The notes: generated by a model not told the origin, from the letters alone. DNA of 61,067 bases from DRQF01 sp964559135 (GCA_964559135.1 CAZLGG010000010.1:1-61067); one strand, 5' to 3'. Shown: positions 24,750 through 33,900, numbered from the stretch's first letter. Program-made: numbers and translations.

Positions 24750-25520
24750 ATGGATCCCGCCTTCCTCGACAACGAACTGCGGTTCTTCGTCCTGCACTGG
24801 GTGCGGTGTCTGGCGCTGATCGCTCCTTTGCCCGTGTTCGGCAACTCGCCCGGCTCTCGCGTGGCGCGCGTGGGACTCGGCGTCATGCTGGGGACGATCC
24901 TCGCCATGGTCGGCACGCGCGTCGGCTACACGGATCCGGGGTGGAGTCCGATGCTCGCGTTCTTCGTGGTCAAGGAAGCACTGTTCGGATATCTCCTCGC
25001 CTATATCGCCATGGTGGGGTTCGGAGCCATCCGAATGGCGGGCGACTTCATCGGCACGGAAATGGGCTTCAACATGGCAAGCATCAGCGATCCCATCACC
25101 GGGGTCAACACCCAGTTGATCGCTCACTTCTACGAGTCTTTGGGTCTTCTGATCTTCTTCGTTTCGGGCGGGCACCTGGTTCTGTTGAAGGGTCTCGCAC
25201 GTTCCTTCGAGTCGTGGCCCGTGACCACATTCTCCTTGAACGGCGAGATCGTCGGCGCCGTGGTCGCGTTCACGGGGAGCGTCTTTGTCGCCGGGCTTCA
25301 GATCGCCGCGCCGGTATTCGTCGCGATGATCGTGATCGGCGTCTCGCTGGCCGTTCTCGCGAAGGTCGCTCCCCAGCTTCAGATATTCATCTTCGCCTTT
25401 CCCGTGAAGATCCTGGGCGGGATGCTCCTGCTCTACGCCACGTTCGCCTCGGTGATCCCCGCCGTGAAGGCCGTCCTCGAGCGCATGAACGACTTACTCT
25501 TTCGGTTGACGGGGAGTTGA
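24750..25520 (+). CDS. fliR: Flagellar export gate protein FliR
   Basis: 256 residues, mostly hydrophobic, with about six membrane segments. Recognisable family segments are LALIAPLPVFGNSPGSRVAR near the N-terminus, GAIRMAGDFIGTEMGF in the middle, and VAPQLQIFIFAFPVKILGGM near the C-terminus, which is the strongest FliR signature. FliR completes the FliP5Q4R1 gate and contacts FlhB, whose gene follows after 3 bases. The length is normal for the family. Confidence 0.96.
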   Translation: MDPAFLDNELRFFVLHWVRCLALIAPLPVFGNSPGSRVARVGLGVMLGTILAMVGTRVGYTDPGWSPMLAFFVVKEALFGYLLAYIAMVGFGAIRMAGDFIGTEMGFNMASISDPITGVNTQLIAHFYESLGLLIFFVSGGHLVLLKGLARSFESWPVTTFSLNGEIVGAVVAFTGSVFVAGLQIAAPVFVAMIVIGVSLAVLAKVAPQLQIFIFAFPVKILGGMLLLYATFASVIPAVKAVLERMNDLLFRLTGS

Positions 25521-25523
25521 GGC

Positions 25524-26612
25524 GTGGCCGATTCCGCACAAGAAAAAACAGAACAGGCCACACCGCACAGGAAACAGGAGGCCCGATCCAGCGGACAGGT
25601 CGCCTACTCCAAGGACCTCACCGGCGCCTTGCTTTTCCTGGCGGGGATCTCCGGGCTCTACATGGCGGGAGATCGCCTCGTCGCCGAACTCCAGGACGTC
25701 TACACCACCTCGTTTTCGTTACCCGTACTCCTGATGGAGACCCAGTCGCTCGGGGGTCTGTTGGCCCATCTTGGAAGCTTCGTGATGGCGGGTGTCCTGC
25801 CGATCATGCTGATCGCGCTCCTTTCGACGTTGATCCCCGGCCTCGCGCAGACGCAACTGGCCCTCAGCCCGAAAAAGCTCGCGATGGACATCTCCAAGGT
25901 CTCGCCCATGAAGGGGATCAAACGCCTCTTCTCGATGGACGCCATCGCCAATCTCGCGGGCAGTTTGCTGAAGATCGCGCTCGTGGGCTCTTTGGTCTGG
26001 TACACGCTCGACGGCGCCATCGACCGCATTGGCGCCCTCACGGGCCGACATCTTCGCGAGATCCTGGGCCTCCTCCTCGAGCTGATCTTCCTGTTGTCCT
26101 TCCGGGTCGCCGCCGGGCTGGCGACCATCGGATTCCTCGACCTGCTCTACCGACGGTGGAAGAACAACAAGGACCTGATGATGTCGAAGGAGGATGTGAA
26201 GGAGGAACGGAAGCGCACCGAAGGCGACCCGAAGATCAAGGGGCGAATCCGCGAAATTCAGCGTTCGATGGCCCTCCAGAGAATGCGCACCGACCTCAAG
26301 AGCGCCGACGTGGTCGTGAGGAACCCGACCCACTTCGCGGTGGCCCTTCGGTACGACCGGACTCAGGACCCGTCACCGAAAGTCGTCGCGAAGGGGCGCG
26401 GGCTCATGGCGCTCACGATCATCAAACTCGCCGAAGAGTACGGCATCGAAGTGGTCGAGAACCGACCCTTGGCGCGGGAACTCTACCGAGTGGTGCGGCT
26501 CGGCGATGTGATTCCCGAGAAGCTCTTCCGTGCCGTGGCCGAACTCTTGGCCTACGTCTACCGCAAGAAGAACAAGTTCAGGACCCAACGAGAGACGACC
26601 GGCGCCGAGTGA
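25524..26612 (+). CDS. flhB: Flagellar export switch protein FlhB
   Basis: 362 residues, GTG start three bases after fliR. The N-terminus EKTEQATPHRKQEARSSGQVAYSKDL is the conserved FlhB cytoplasmic leader (the run given here is a family motif seen at residues 7-31). Four membrane helices follow between residues 32 and 210. The cytoplasmic domain carries the autocleavage motif NPTH at 267-270, needed for switching from rod/hook to filament export. The end (LAYVYRKKNKFR) is typical. No key residue is missing. Confidence 0.97.
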   Translation: MADSAQEKTEQATPHRKQEARSSGQVAYSKDLTGALLFLAGISGLYMAGDRLVAELQDVYTTSFSLPVLLMETQSLGGLLAHLGSFVMAGVLPIMLIALLSTLIPGLAQTQLALSPKKLAMDISKVSPMKGIKRLFSMDAIANLAGSLLKIALVGSLVWYTLDGAIDRIGALTGRHLREILGLLLELIFLLSFRVAAGLATIGFLDLLYRRWKNNKDLMMSKEDVKEERKRTEGDPKIKGRIREIQRSMALQRMRTDLKSADVVVRNPTHFAVALRYDRTQDPSPKVVAKGRGLMALTIIKLAEEYGIEVVENRPLARELYRVVRLGDVIPEKLFRAVAELLAYVYRKKNKFRTQRETTGAE

Positions 26613-26630
26613 CGCCAGGGGAGGTGAGCC

Positions 26631-28724
26631 TTGGACAAACTGAAGAAAAACAGCGGATTCCGCGGCGACGCGCTGATGGGCTTCGGCGTCATCGCAATGA
26701 TCTTCGTGTTGATCATCCCGCTTCCCCCGCAGGTGTTGGACATTCTCATCGCCGTGAACATTTCGTTCGCGACGTTGATTCTCCTGATCACGCTTGGAAC
26801 CCGAGAATCCCTCGAGCTCTCGACGTACCCGACCTTGCTCCTGCTCACCACACTCTTTCGCCTCTCGCTCAATGTGGCTTCGACGCGACTCATCCTCTTG
26901 GAAGGGAAGGCCGGCAACGTCATCCAGGCGTTCGGCGACTTCGTGGTGGGGGGAGATCTCATCGTCGGGGCCGTCATCTTCATCATCTTGCTGATCATCC
27001 AATTCGTCGTCATCACGAAGGGTTCGGGTCGCATCAGTGAGGTGGCGGCCCGATTCACTCTGGACGCCATGCCCGGGAAGCAGATGGCGATCGACGCCGA
27101 TCTGAACTCCGGTCTCATCTCCGAGGAGGACGCCCGCGCTCGTCGTGAAAAGATTTCGTCGGAGGCCGAGTTCTACGGAGCCATGGATGGCGCCGGAAAG
27201 TTCGTGCGAGGCGACGCGGTGGCTGGGCTCATCATCAACATCATCAACATCGTCGGCGGCGTGGCGATCGGCCTTTCCAACAACATGACGGTGTCGGCCG
27301 CTCTTCAGAAGTACAGCATCCTGACCATCGGCGACGGTCTCGTCAGTCAGACGCCGGCGCTCATCATCGCGGTCAGCGCCGGTATCCTCGTCACCAAGAG
27401 TTCGAGCAAAGAGAAATTCGCCAGCGAGTTCAGCATTCAGATCTTCCGCAACCCTCGCGCTCTCGGCATCGGTGCGGCCGCGATCGCGGCGATGGCGTTG
27501 ATCCCGGGTTTTCCGAAACTCCCCTTCCTGGGACTTGCTGTCGCCCTCACCGTGGCACGCCAATTGGCCATGAAGTCCATCGCGGAGGCGGAGGAGGAAG
27601 AACGGCGCCGCGAAACGGAACCCGAGCCGGAGGACGAGGGGCCGGAGATCGCACCGGAGGCCATGGGGCGGCTGCTTCAGGTGGACCGCATGGCCATCGA
27701 GATCGGCTATCGACTCATTCAGATCGTCGACGCCCATCGCAAAGGCGGACTCCTCGATCACATCGGCATGATCCGCAGGCAGTTCGCCCGAGAACAGGGC
27801 ATCATCGTCCCGCCCATTCGCCTGCGAGACAATCTCTCGCTGGAGCCCAACGGATATCGCATCCTCATTGCCGGACAGACCGTGGCCAAGGGTGTCATCT
27901 ATCCCGATCGATTCATGGCGATGAATCCCGGCACGGCGACGGAGGAGATCCAAGGCATTCGTGCCAAGGATCCCACGTTCGGTCTGCCCGCGGTCTGGAT
28001 CACCGAGGCGCAGAAAACCGAGGCGGAGCTGCTCGGATATACGGTCGTGGACCCGATCAGCGTCCTGGTCACTCACCTCACGGAGACGATCCGACGCGAC
28101 CAGGCCGAACTGCTCACACGGGAGGACGTCCAGACACTGCTCAAGCAGTTGGAAGAGACGAACCCGACCGTGGTCAAGGAACTCGTTCCGGACGTTCTCA
28201 CCATGGGCGGAGTCCAAGCCGTGCTTCAGGACCTCCTGAGCGAGCGCATTCCCATCAGGAACCTGCCTGCCATTCTCGAGGCCTTGGCCGATCACGGCCG
28301 CAAGATCAAGGATACCCATCAGTTGACCGAACTCGTGCGGCAGCGGCTGGGCAGGTTGATCACGGAGCTTCACGCCGACACCCAGGGGTGTATCCACGCC
28401 ATCATCATCGACCCCGAACTGGAATCGGCGGTCGAGCAGGACCTCTTGGGTCAAAAACCGGCGACCCTCTCTCCGGGTGCGTTGCAGCGCATCCAGGCGT
28501 CGGCGACGGAGGCCTACGCGGATGCGATGAAACAGGGCGTCGAACCCGTCATCCTGTCTCGCGCGTCCGTCCGTCGGACGTTCGCGGAGATGCTCTCCGG
28601 ACTCGATCCGCGCATCCCCGTGCTCTCCTACAACGAGGTGGCCGGGGCCTCGGAGGTGCGGCCCGTGGGCCAGATTGCAATTTCTTCCGCCTCCGAGCGG
28701 GATGAGTTGATGAGCGTTGCATGA
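26631..28724 (+). CDS. flhA: Flagellar export protein FlhA
   Basis: 697 residues starting at TTG (26631), supported by GGGGAGGTGAG just upstream. About eight N-terminal membrane helices surround the FHIPEP segment (RISEVAARFTLDAMPGKQM, then AIDADLNSGLISEEDARAR). The cytoplasmic ring-forming domain from about residue 340 binds export substrates and chaperones. A Glu-rich linker (EAEEEERRRETEPEPEDEG) lies near 320-340. The length is usual. Downstream, the common flhF and flhG genes are absent; a small membrane protein follows instead after 35 bases. Confidence 0.97.
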   Translation: MDKLKKNSGFRGDALMGFGVIAMIFVLIIPLPPQVLDILIAVNISFATLILLITLGTRESLELSTYPTLLLLTTLFRLSLNVASTRLILLEGKAGNVIQAFGDFVVGGDLIVGAVIFIILLIIQFVVITKGSGRISEVAARFTLDAMPGKQMAIDADLNSGLISEEDARARREKISSEAEFYGAMDGAGKFVRGDAVAGLIINIINIVGGVAIGLSNNMTVSAALQKYSILTIGDGLVSQTPALIIAVSAGILVTKSSSKEKFASEFSIQIFRNPRALGIGAAAIAAMALIPGFPKLPFLGLAVALTVARQLAMKSIAEAEEEERRRETEPEPEDEGPEIAPEAMGRLLQVDRMAIEIGYRLIQIVDAHRKGGLLDHIGMIRRQFAREQGIIVPPIRLRDNLSLEPNGYRILIAGQTVAKGVIYPDRFMAMNPGTATEEIQGIRAKDPTFGLPAVWITEAQKTEAELLGYTVVDPISVLVTHLTETIRRDQAELLTREDVQTLLKQLEETNPTVVKELVPDVLTMGGVQAVLQDLLSERIPIRNLPAILEALADHGRKIKDTHQLTELVRQRLGRLITELHADTQGCIHAIIIDPELESAVEQDLLGQKPATLSPGALQRIQASATEAYADAMKQGVEPVILSRASVRRTFAEMLSGLDPRIPVLSYNEVAGASEVRPVGQIAISSASERDELMSVA

Positions 28725-28759
28725 AATGCCGATAGGTCCAACAGGAGAGATCGTTCGCC

Positions 28760-29092
28760 ATGAGTGAATCGACGGAGATCGAAGACACGAAAGAGGTCGC
28801 CGAGGACTCGCCGAAGTCCAAGCGCCCGGCCAAGACCAAAAAGCCCACGAGCCCGGCTCGGGCGGTGGGCGGTCTCGTCGGAGCGACAGTGTCCCTGCCT
28901 ACCGCGGCGATGACCTTCATCGTCGCCGCCACGGCCGGGGTCCCCGCGAGCACGGCCGTCACGCGGGCGGTGCTGGCCGGAGCTGGCCTCGGAATCTTCG
29001 CGTCGCTGGGGGTACGGTTGCTCTTCGGGTTCGTACTCCGCGACCTTCGGCGGCGGCGCGCGGCGGAGGCCTCTGGAGAACTTCAGGGATGA
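28760..29092 (+). CDS. Small membrane protein between flhA and fliA
   Basis: 110 residues. Residues 1-33 are charged (SESTEIEDTKEVAEDSPKSK and a Lys/Pro stretch). Two hydrophobic helices follow, about 42-60 and 66-90, and the protein ends in an Arg-rich tail (RDLRRRRAAEASGELQG). AACAGGAGAG upstream is a good ribosome-binding site. Its stop overlaps the fliA start (ATGA), so FliA synthesis is probably coupled to it. It occupies the place where flhF/flhG are found in many bacteria but is not related to those GTPases/ATPases. The function is unknown; a membrane partner of the flagellar export or placement machinery is a guess from position. Confidence 0.7.
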   Translation: MSESTEIEDTKEVAEDSPKSKRPAKTKKPTSPARAVGGLVGATVSLPTAAMTFIVAATAGVPASTAVTRAVLAGAGLGIFASLGVRLLFGFVLRDLRRRRAAEASGELQG

Positions 29093-29847
29093 GTTACGCC
29101 CAGGAAGCCTACGCGAAGGGGAGCATCACCCAGGAGGAGCGCAACCACCTCGTGGAAGACCACCTCCCCCTGGTGCGTCACGTTCTCGGACGGCTTCCGA
29201 TCTCGACGCCCGCCTTCATGGACAACGACGACCTTTTCGCCGTCGGCGTCCTCGGCCTCATGAACGCCGCAGAGAGCTTCAATCCCAACAAGGGCGCGAA
29301 GTTCAAGACCTACGCCTATCTGATGATCCGCGGCGCGATCCTGGATGAACTCCGCCGATATGACATTCTTCCGCGCTCCCGCAGGGACCGCATCAAGCTC
29401 TTCCACCGCACGGAAGAGGAACTGAGAGACGCCCTCGGGCGCGACGCCACACCGGAAGAGATCGCCGAAGCGATGGGCCTCACCGTGGGGCAGGTCGATG
29501 AGATTCTCGTCAACATGCAGGCCGCCTCTTTGCTGTCCTTGGACGACACCTCCGATTCCTCGGAAGAGGGTAGCTACAGGCTTGCCGACTGCCTCGCCTG
29601 CATGAGGACCCCCACGCCCCAGGACGACGCCGAGAGGAACGAGTTGCTCGACGAACTCGGCCGAGAGATTCAGCGCCTGCCGGAACGGGAACGCCACGTG
29701 ATCGTCCTCTACTACGGCCAGGGCCTCTACTTGAAGGAAATCGGCGAGGTGTTGGGGGTGACGGAGTCCCGCGTGTCTCAGATCCACAGCCGTGCCGTTT
29801 ATCGATTGAACAAAGCCCTCTTGGGGAACACGGAGGTCTGCCCATGA
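29089..29847 (+). CDS. fliA: Flagellar sigma factor FliA (sigma-28/WhiG type)
   Basis: 252 residues. Region 2 is present (HLPLVRHVLGRLPISTPAF, then DLFAVGVLGLMNAAESFNP, then FKTYAYLMIRGAILDELR). Region 3 follows (RDALGRDATPEEIAEAMGL). Region 4 is LPERERHVIVLYYGQGLYLKE with the helix-turn-helix IGEVLGVTESRVSQIHSRAV. The FDLA-type GAILDELR motif is characteristic of the FliA/WhiG group. It directs RNA polymerase to late flagellar promoters. The gene overlaps both neighbours by 4 bases. A FlgM-like candidate anti-sigma factor lies at 37460-37768, with a matching promoter. Confidence 0.96.
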   Translation: MSYAQEAYAKGSITQEERNHLVEDHLPLVRHVLGRLPISTPAFMDNDDLFAVGVLGLMNAAESFNPNKGAKFKTYAYLMIRGAILDELRRYDILPRSRRDRIKLFHRTEEELRDALGRDATPEEIAEAMGLTVGQVDEILVNMQAASLLSLDDTSDSSEEGSYRLADCLACMRTPTPQDDAERNELLDELGREIQRLPERERHVIVLYYGQGLYLKEIGEVLGVTESRVSQIHSRAVYRLNKALLGNTEVCP

Positions 29848-30074
29848 CGTCGAAGTTGATCAAGGCGGGACGCATCGCCGCGAATCTCCAGGTCGGATCG
29901 AAGAACGCGAAGACGGCCCGGGGTCGAACCCCTTCCGCCACGACGCCCTGCAGCGACGAGACGCCGGAGATCACCCTCCACAAACAGGGTGACATCGTCG
30001 ACGCCATCGAAATCACCTGCCCCTGCGGGCGGACACTCATCCTCGAATGCGAATACCCGGAGGAACGATCATGA
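29844..30074 (+). CDS. Cys-containing mini-protein co-translated with FliA
   Basis: 76 residues. The N-terminus is basic (KLIKAGRIAANLQVGSKNAK). The C-terminal half contains EITCPCGRTLILECEYPEE; with C33 upstream this gives four cysteines in all. A CPCG...C pattern suggests metal binding or an RNA/protein-binding knuckle. Both ends overlap neighbouring genes as ATGA. The family is not recognised. A regulatory partner of the flagellar sigma factor is possible from the coupling, but there is no direct evidence. Confidence 0.7.
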   Translation: MTSKLIKAGRIAANLQVGSKNAKTARGRTPSATTPCSDETPEITLHKQGDIVDAIEITCPCGRTLILECEYPEERS

Positions 30075-30541
30075 GACGATTCCAAGTCCTGGGCATGACT
30101 CTGCTCCTTGGCTTCGGCGCAAGCTGCGGGTCCGTGGAACACGAACTCAACCGCACCTTCGGCGACACCGCAAGGCGCGGCCGTCCCGACGAGGAGCGCC
30201 CGGCGTCCCTGACGGTCCCGGATCTCGAGAGGCGAGACACGGAGGATCATTTCCTGGCGCGCATCCAACAGCTCACGGCGGAGGTGCAGACGCTCCGGGC
30301 GGAAAAGGAGAAGGTGGAGCTGGAAGCGCGCAACGCCAAGAAGGGGGCCGCCTCGGCCCGGAATCGCGAAGAGGCCTTGGCCCAGGAGAACCAGCAGTTG
30401 CAGAACCTGCTCCGGGACGCGGAGCAGCATGAAAAGGACCTCACGCAGAAGCTGCTCGCGATCCGGCTCGAGAATCTGAGGCTGAAGCAAAAGCTGAACG
30501 AGGCTCGCATTCGCGAATTGCAGGGAGAGCCGGGTCAATGA
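30071..30541 (+). CDS. Coiled-coil lipoprotein
   Basis: 156 residues from the ATG overlapping the previous stop. The signal ends in LLLGFGASC, a lipobox with Cys at about residue 19. Residues 60-150 are almost entirely heptad-like, rich in Leu, Glu, Lys, Arg and Gln (LTAEVQTLRAEKEKVELEA and onward), so a long coiled coil facing the periplasm is predicted. It is followed by another lipoprotein overlapping by 4 bases. Its job may be structural, perhaps around the flagellar basal body in the periplasm; this rests on gene position. Confidence 0.75.
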   Translation: MRRFQVLGMTLLLGFGASCGSVEHELNRTFGDTARRGRPDEERPASLTVPDLERRDTEDHFLARIQQLTAEVQTLRAEKEKVELEARNAKKGAASARNREEALAQENQQLQNLLRDAEQHEKDLTQKLLAIRLENLRLKQKLNEARIRELQGEPGQ

Positions 30542-31212
30542 GAGGCCCTCGTTTCGTGGCCGCCGCCCTCCTTGGGCTCGCGATGACCTCCTGCATCCAC
30601 CCCACGCCCCCGCGAAGAGACGATTTGATCGCGTGGGAAAGTCCCCGCACCCGTCTGCAACCACCGCGGCGCGTCGTATTCCTTCCTCTGGACACGGAGG
30701 TGGGTCACGAATCCTACGCCCGGCAACTCCAGGCGCTCGTGCGCTCGGCGATGGTCGGGGAAGCTCCTTTCGAGATCGTCCCGGTGGACCAGGAGGACCT
30801 CAGGGACGTGGATTTCCGCCTGACGCGGGAACGGGGGGTCTACCGGAGCGAGGACTTGATCCGGCTGGCCGGCCGTTTCGGCACCGACGGGGTGCTCTTC
30901 GGCGTCCTCACCCACTTCCGGCCGGCGCCGTCGGTGAGCATCGGGCTGCGCATGACGCTCCTCGATTGCCGCACCGGCGAGGTGGGTTGGGCCAGCGACT
31001 TCGTCCTCGACGCCGAGGACGCCCGCGTCGACCAGGATGTCCGCAACTTCGTCGAAGTCGCGCAACGCGCCACCTCATCCCTCATGGGACATGAACGGGT
31101 CCTGATCTCACCTCGTCTTTTTGGCACCTACACGGCCTCTCGGCTCGCGGACACCCTGCGGACCGCATATATGCCCATGAGCGCGCCGAAGAAAGGGCAC
31201 GATGGGGACTGA
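30538..31212 (+). CDS. Lipoprotein with FlgO/CsgG/LpoB-like domain
   Basis: 224 residues. ALLGLAMTSC gives a lipobox at Cys19. The body begins RRVVFLPLDTEVG and continues with LVRSAMVG, ERGVYRSEDLIRLAGRFGTDGVLFGVLTHF (residues about 95-125) and SIGLRMTLLDCRTGEVGWA. This order of strands and helices resembles periplasmic proteins of the FlgO, LpoB and CsgG-N groups. FlgO acts around the flagellar outer-membrane ring in Vibrio, so a role in the P/L-ring region is attractive, but identity is not proved. It is the last gene of the flagellar operon and is followed by a terminator. Confidence 0.7.
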   Translation: MRGPRFVAAALLGLAMTSCIHPTPPRRDDLIAWESPRTRLQPPRRVVFLPLDTEVGHESYARQLQALVRSAMVGEAPFEIVPVDQEDLRDVDFRLTRERGVYRSEDLIRLAGRFGTDGVLFGVLTHFRPAPSVSIGLRMTLLDCRTGEVGWASDFVLDAEDARVDQDVRNFVEVAQRATSSLMGHERVLISPRLFGTYTASRLADTLRTAYMPMSAPKKGHDGD

Positions 31213-31221
31213 ACCCGCCCC

Positions 31222-31250
31222 GCGACGCTCCGTCGCTTTCCTCCTTTCTT
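31222..31250 (+). terminator. Intrinsic terminator at the end of the flagellar operon
   Basis: GCGACG, loop CTC, CGTCGC, followed by the T/C-rich run TTTCCTCCTTTCTT. The stem is only six pairs, but it lies 10 bases after the last stop codon and the tail is T-rich. Confidence 0.6.
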
Positions 31251-31394
31251 GAACGCCCCAAGGCCCATCCGTAGGATGTCCGACCCTCGGAGTCATGCGG
31301 CCGCGGCGCCTCTGCCCTCCGAGTTCATGGCAAACTTTCGGAAAGCTCGCCTCATTCGCCCCGAAGACTGACGAGGTCGTCACGGCGAGGTGCC

Positions 31395-33011
31395 TTGGCG
31401 ACCACCCCCCAACAGCGGAGGGCCGGCATGTTCGGCAACGGATTCACGGTTCTGTCCGACAGTGTTCTCACGGGTGCGGCCCTGACCACGCCTGAGAACT
31501 TCTGGCTCAAGGCCTTGGTCCTGGGTTTCTACAGCGCCTGCGTGCTGGTGCTCTGGGTGTACGGCGTGCATCGCTACTTCATCCTCTGGTGGTATGGCCG
31601 CAACAAGAACAACGTTCCGGTGCCACTGAAACGATACGAGGAGGACGAGTTGCCTCCCGTCACCGTTCAGCTGGCGGTCTTCAACGAGATGTACGTGGTC
31701 GAACGCCTCCTCGACGCGGTGGCGGCCCTCGACTACCCCCGCGAGAAACTCCAGATCCAGGTCCTGGACGACTCCACGGACGAGACGGTGGGCATCTGCC
31801 GTGCCCGCGTGGACCACTGGGCGGCCCAGGGACTGAACATTCGGCACATTCACCGCACTCACCGGGAAGGCTTCAAGGCCGGCGCCCTCGCCGAGGGCCT
31901 CGAGACCGCCACGGGCGACTTCATCGTGATGTTCGACGCCGACTTCGTGCCGCCCGCGGACTTCATCCGCCGACAGATCCACCACTTCAGCGATCCCCAA
32001 GTGGGCTTCGTCCAGGCGCGATGGGGTCATCTGAATCAAAGCCACTCCACGCTGACCGAACTTCAGGCGCTCTTCCTCAACGGCCACTTCGTCCTCGAGC
32101 ACACGGGCCGTCAGAGGTCGGGACGCTTTTTCAGCTTCTCGGGCACCGCCGGAACGTGGCGCAAGGCGTGCATTGCCGACGCGGGGGGTTGGCAGCATGA
32201 CACCCTCGTTGAGGACCTGGACCTCTCCTATCGCGCTCAGTTGAAGGGCTGGCGCGGCATCTACCTCGTGGATCAGGAAGTCCCCGCGGAACTTCCGGTC
32301 GACATGGCGGGCTTCAAATCGCAGCAGCACCGCTGGGCCAAGGGATTCATCCAGGCCATGAAGAAGCTCTGGGGCAAGGTTTGGGCCTCCGACCTGCCGC
32401 TCAAGGTCAAGCTGGAATGCAGCGTGCACCTCACCAACAACATGAGCTACCTGTTCATGGTCGCCTTGGCGGTGCTGATGTTCCCAGCCCTGATCTACCG
32501 CGTGCGTCTGCTGGACGGAATGTGGGCGATTCTCTTCGACATCTCCATCTTCCTCGGCGCGACCTGCAGCGTCCTCTCGTTCTACGCCTATGCCCAACGT
32601 CAGATCGACGGGAAGTGGTGGAAGAAGATCCACTTTCTGCCGCTGCTCATGGGGATCGCCATGGGGATCGCACTCAATCAGGCGCGCGCCGTCATCGAAG
32701 CACTTCTGGGGCACGAGAGCCCCTTCGTACGGACGCCGAAGTACCACGTGGACGGCGCCCGAAAGAGGGACGATTCCTGGCGCAAGAAAAAATACGCCAC
32801 GGCCAAGAACACGCTGCCCTACGTGGAACTCTCCTTCGGAATCTATTTCCTCGCCGCGACGATCTACAGTCTCTTTCAAGGCCTCTGGATGGCGGCGCCC
32901 TTCATGGCGTTGTTCTGCTGGGGCTTCGTCTACGTGGGGTGGCTTTCCCTCCCCCGTCGTCGCGCTACGATGACAGTGGAGGCCGGAGAGCCGGGCGTCG
33001 CCATCTCCTGA
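31395..33011 (+). CDS. Processive GT2 glycosyltransferase, CslA/mannan synthase-like
   Basis: 538 residues. The start is TTG at 31395 with GGCGAGGTG upstream; an ATG lies 33 bases later. Residues 35-60 form a membrane helix. The GT-A domain shows all processive-enzyme motifs: VLDDSTDET, FDADFVP (DXD), VEDLDLSYR and QQHRWAKG (QxxRW). Four or so C-terminal membrane helices follow. This arrangement is that of the cellulose-synthase-like/glucomannan synthase family, which polymerises and exports a beta-linked glycan. No PilZ domain is present. It stands alone and is followed by a P-loop protein gene. Confidence 0.9.
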   Translation: MATTPQQRRAGMFGNGFTVLSDSVLTGAALTTPENFWLKALVLGFYSACVLVLWVYGVHRYFILWWYGRNKNNVPVPLKRYEEDELPPVTVQLAVFNEMYVVERLLDAVAALDYPREKLQIQVLDDSTDETVGICRARVDHWAAQGLNIRHIHRTHREGFKAGALAEGLETATGDFIVMFDADFVPPADFIRRQIHHFSDPQVGFVQARWGHLNQSHSTLTELQALFLNGHFVLEHTGRQRSGRFFSFSGTAGTWRKACIADAGGWQHDTLVEDLDLSYRAQLKGWRGIYLVDQEVPAELPVDMAGFKSQQHRWAKGFIQAMKKLWGKVWASDLPLKVKLECSVHLTNNMSYLFMVALAVLMFPALIYRVRLLDGMWAILFDISIFLGATCSVLSFYAYAQRQIDGKWWKKIHFLPLLMGIAMGIALNQARAVIEALLGHESPFVRTPKYHVDGARKRDDSWRKKKYATAKNTLPYVELSFGIYFLAATIYSLFQGLWMAAPFMALFCWGFVYVGWLSLPRRRATMTVEAGEPGVAIS

Positions 33012-33177
33012 CTCCCGGCGTCGGAGCGGCACGTGGAGCGGGCGGATTGCTTCGCCCGTGACGCCGCCCCCCTCGAGAAAAGGGCGACGGGGATGTCGTC
33101 ACTCCAGGTGAAACAACGTGCCCTTCGTGGTGCCGGGCCAGCTCGGCGTCGCGAGACCATGGCGAAGGAGAGCGCAA

Positions 33178-33900
33178 ATGGCGGCAACAAGGAAGAGATC
33201 GACCTCCCGGCCCCGCAAGACCAAGCCGAAACCCGCGCGGAAAGGGGCGGCCTGCCGACCGATCCGCAATAGGGTGGTCCTCACGGGCGGCCCGTCCGCC
33301 GGCAAGACCGCGGTGGCGGAAGTCCTTCGCCGTCAACTCGTCGACGAGGTCGTCGTCCTCCCGGAAACCGCCACGATGCTCTTTTCAGCGGGCTTTCCGC
33401 GGCCCGCGTCGCCTCAGGGCCGGCGCCTCGTCCAACAGACGATCTACACGACCCAGCGGAACATGGAGTGCATCTACGAACTCACTCATCCGGACATCAC
33501 TCATGTCTGCGATCGGGGCACCTTGGACGGCGCGGGGTACTGGCCGGGAGGCACCGAGAGATTCTTGGGCGCCATGGGGACCACCCTCGATGCGGAGTAC
33601 CGACGCTACGATGCCGTGATCTTCTTGGAGAGCGCCGCCTTCGATGACGGCAGTTACTCGAAGGATTCGCCGGTGCGCATCGAGACGCCCGCTCAGGCCC
33701 GGGCCATCGACCTGAAATTGCGCCGGGCGTGGGAAAATCACCCTCACTTCCACTTCGTCGGCAGCGAACACAACTTCTACGAGAAGGTGGCGGCCGTCCT
33801 CATCACCCTCTACAAGGTGCTGGGGGTCGGTGTGGGCGACCCCCGAACCGCGAAGGGACGCGGCGCCAAGGGGCCGCGCAAGACGCGCAAGCGCTCCTGA
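33178..33900 (+). CDS. P-loop ATP-binding protein (AAA_28/NadR-kinase-like)
   Basis: 240 residues from the ATG at 33178 with GGAGAG upstream. Residues 1-31 are very basic (ATRKRSTSRPRKTKPKPARK). The Walker A motif GGPSAGKT is at 37-44. Downstream are VVLPETATMLF and THVCDRGTLDGAGYWPGG, in which the acidic residue could serve as Walker B/lid partner. DAVIFLESAAF and RAIDLKLRRAWENHPHFHFVG follow. This is the AAA_28 pattern, found in bacteria and in eukaryotic proteins of unknown substrate and related to NadR-type kinases. A small-molecule kinase is plausible; the substrate is unknown. It is convergent with the ferritin-like gene. Confidence 0.78.
   Translation: MAATRKRSTSRPRKTKPKPARKGAACRPIRNRVVLTGGPSAGKTAVAEVLRRQLVDEVVVLPETATMLFSAGFPRPASPQGRRLVQQTIYTTQRNMECIYELTHPDITHVCDRGTLDGAGYWPGGTERFLGAMGTTLDAEYRRYDAVIFLESAAFDDGSYSKDSPVRIETPAQARAIDLKLRRAWENHPHFHFVGSEHNFYEKVAAVLITLYKVLGVGVGDPRTAKGRGAKGPRKTRKRS

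Noticed and set aside
26373..28454. Open frame of 693 codons antisense to flhA
   Set aside because: FlhA is certain. The antisense product is His/Asp/Arg-rich without structure.
28728..28735. GCCGATAG as a sigma-28 promoter before the small membrane protein at 28760
   Set aside because: The -10 matches 7 of 8, but no -35 resembling TAAA is found at the proper distance.
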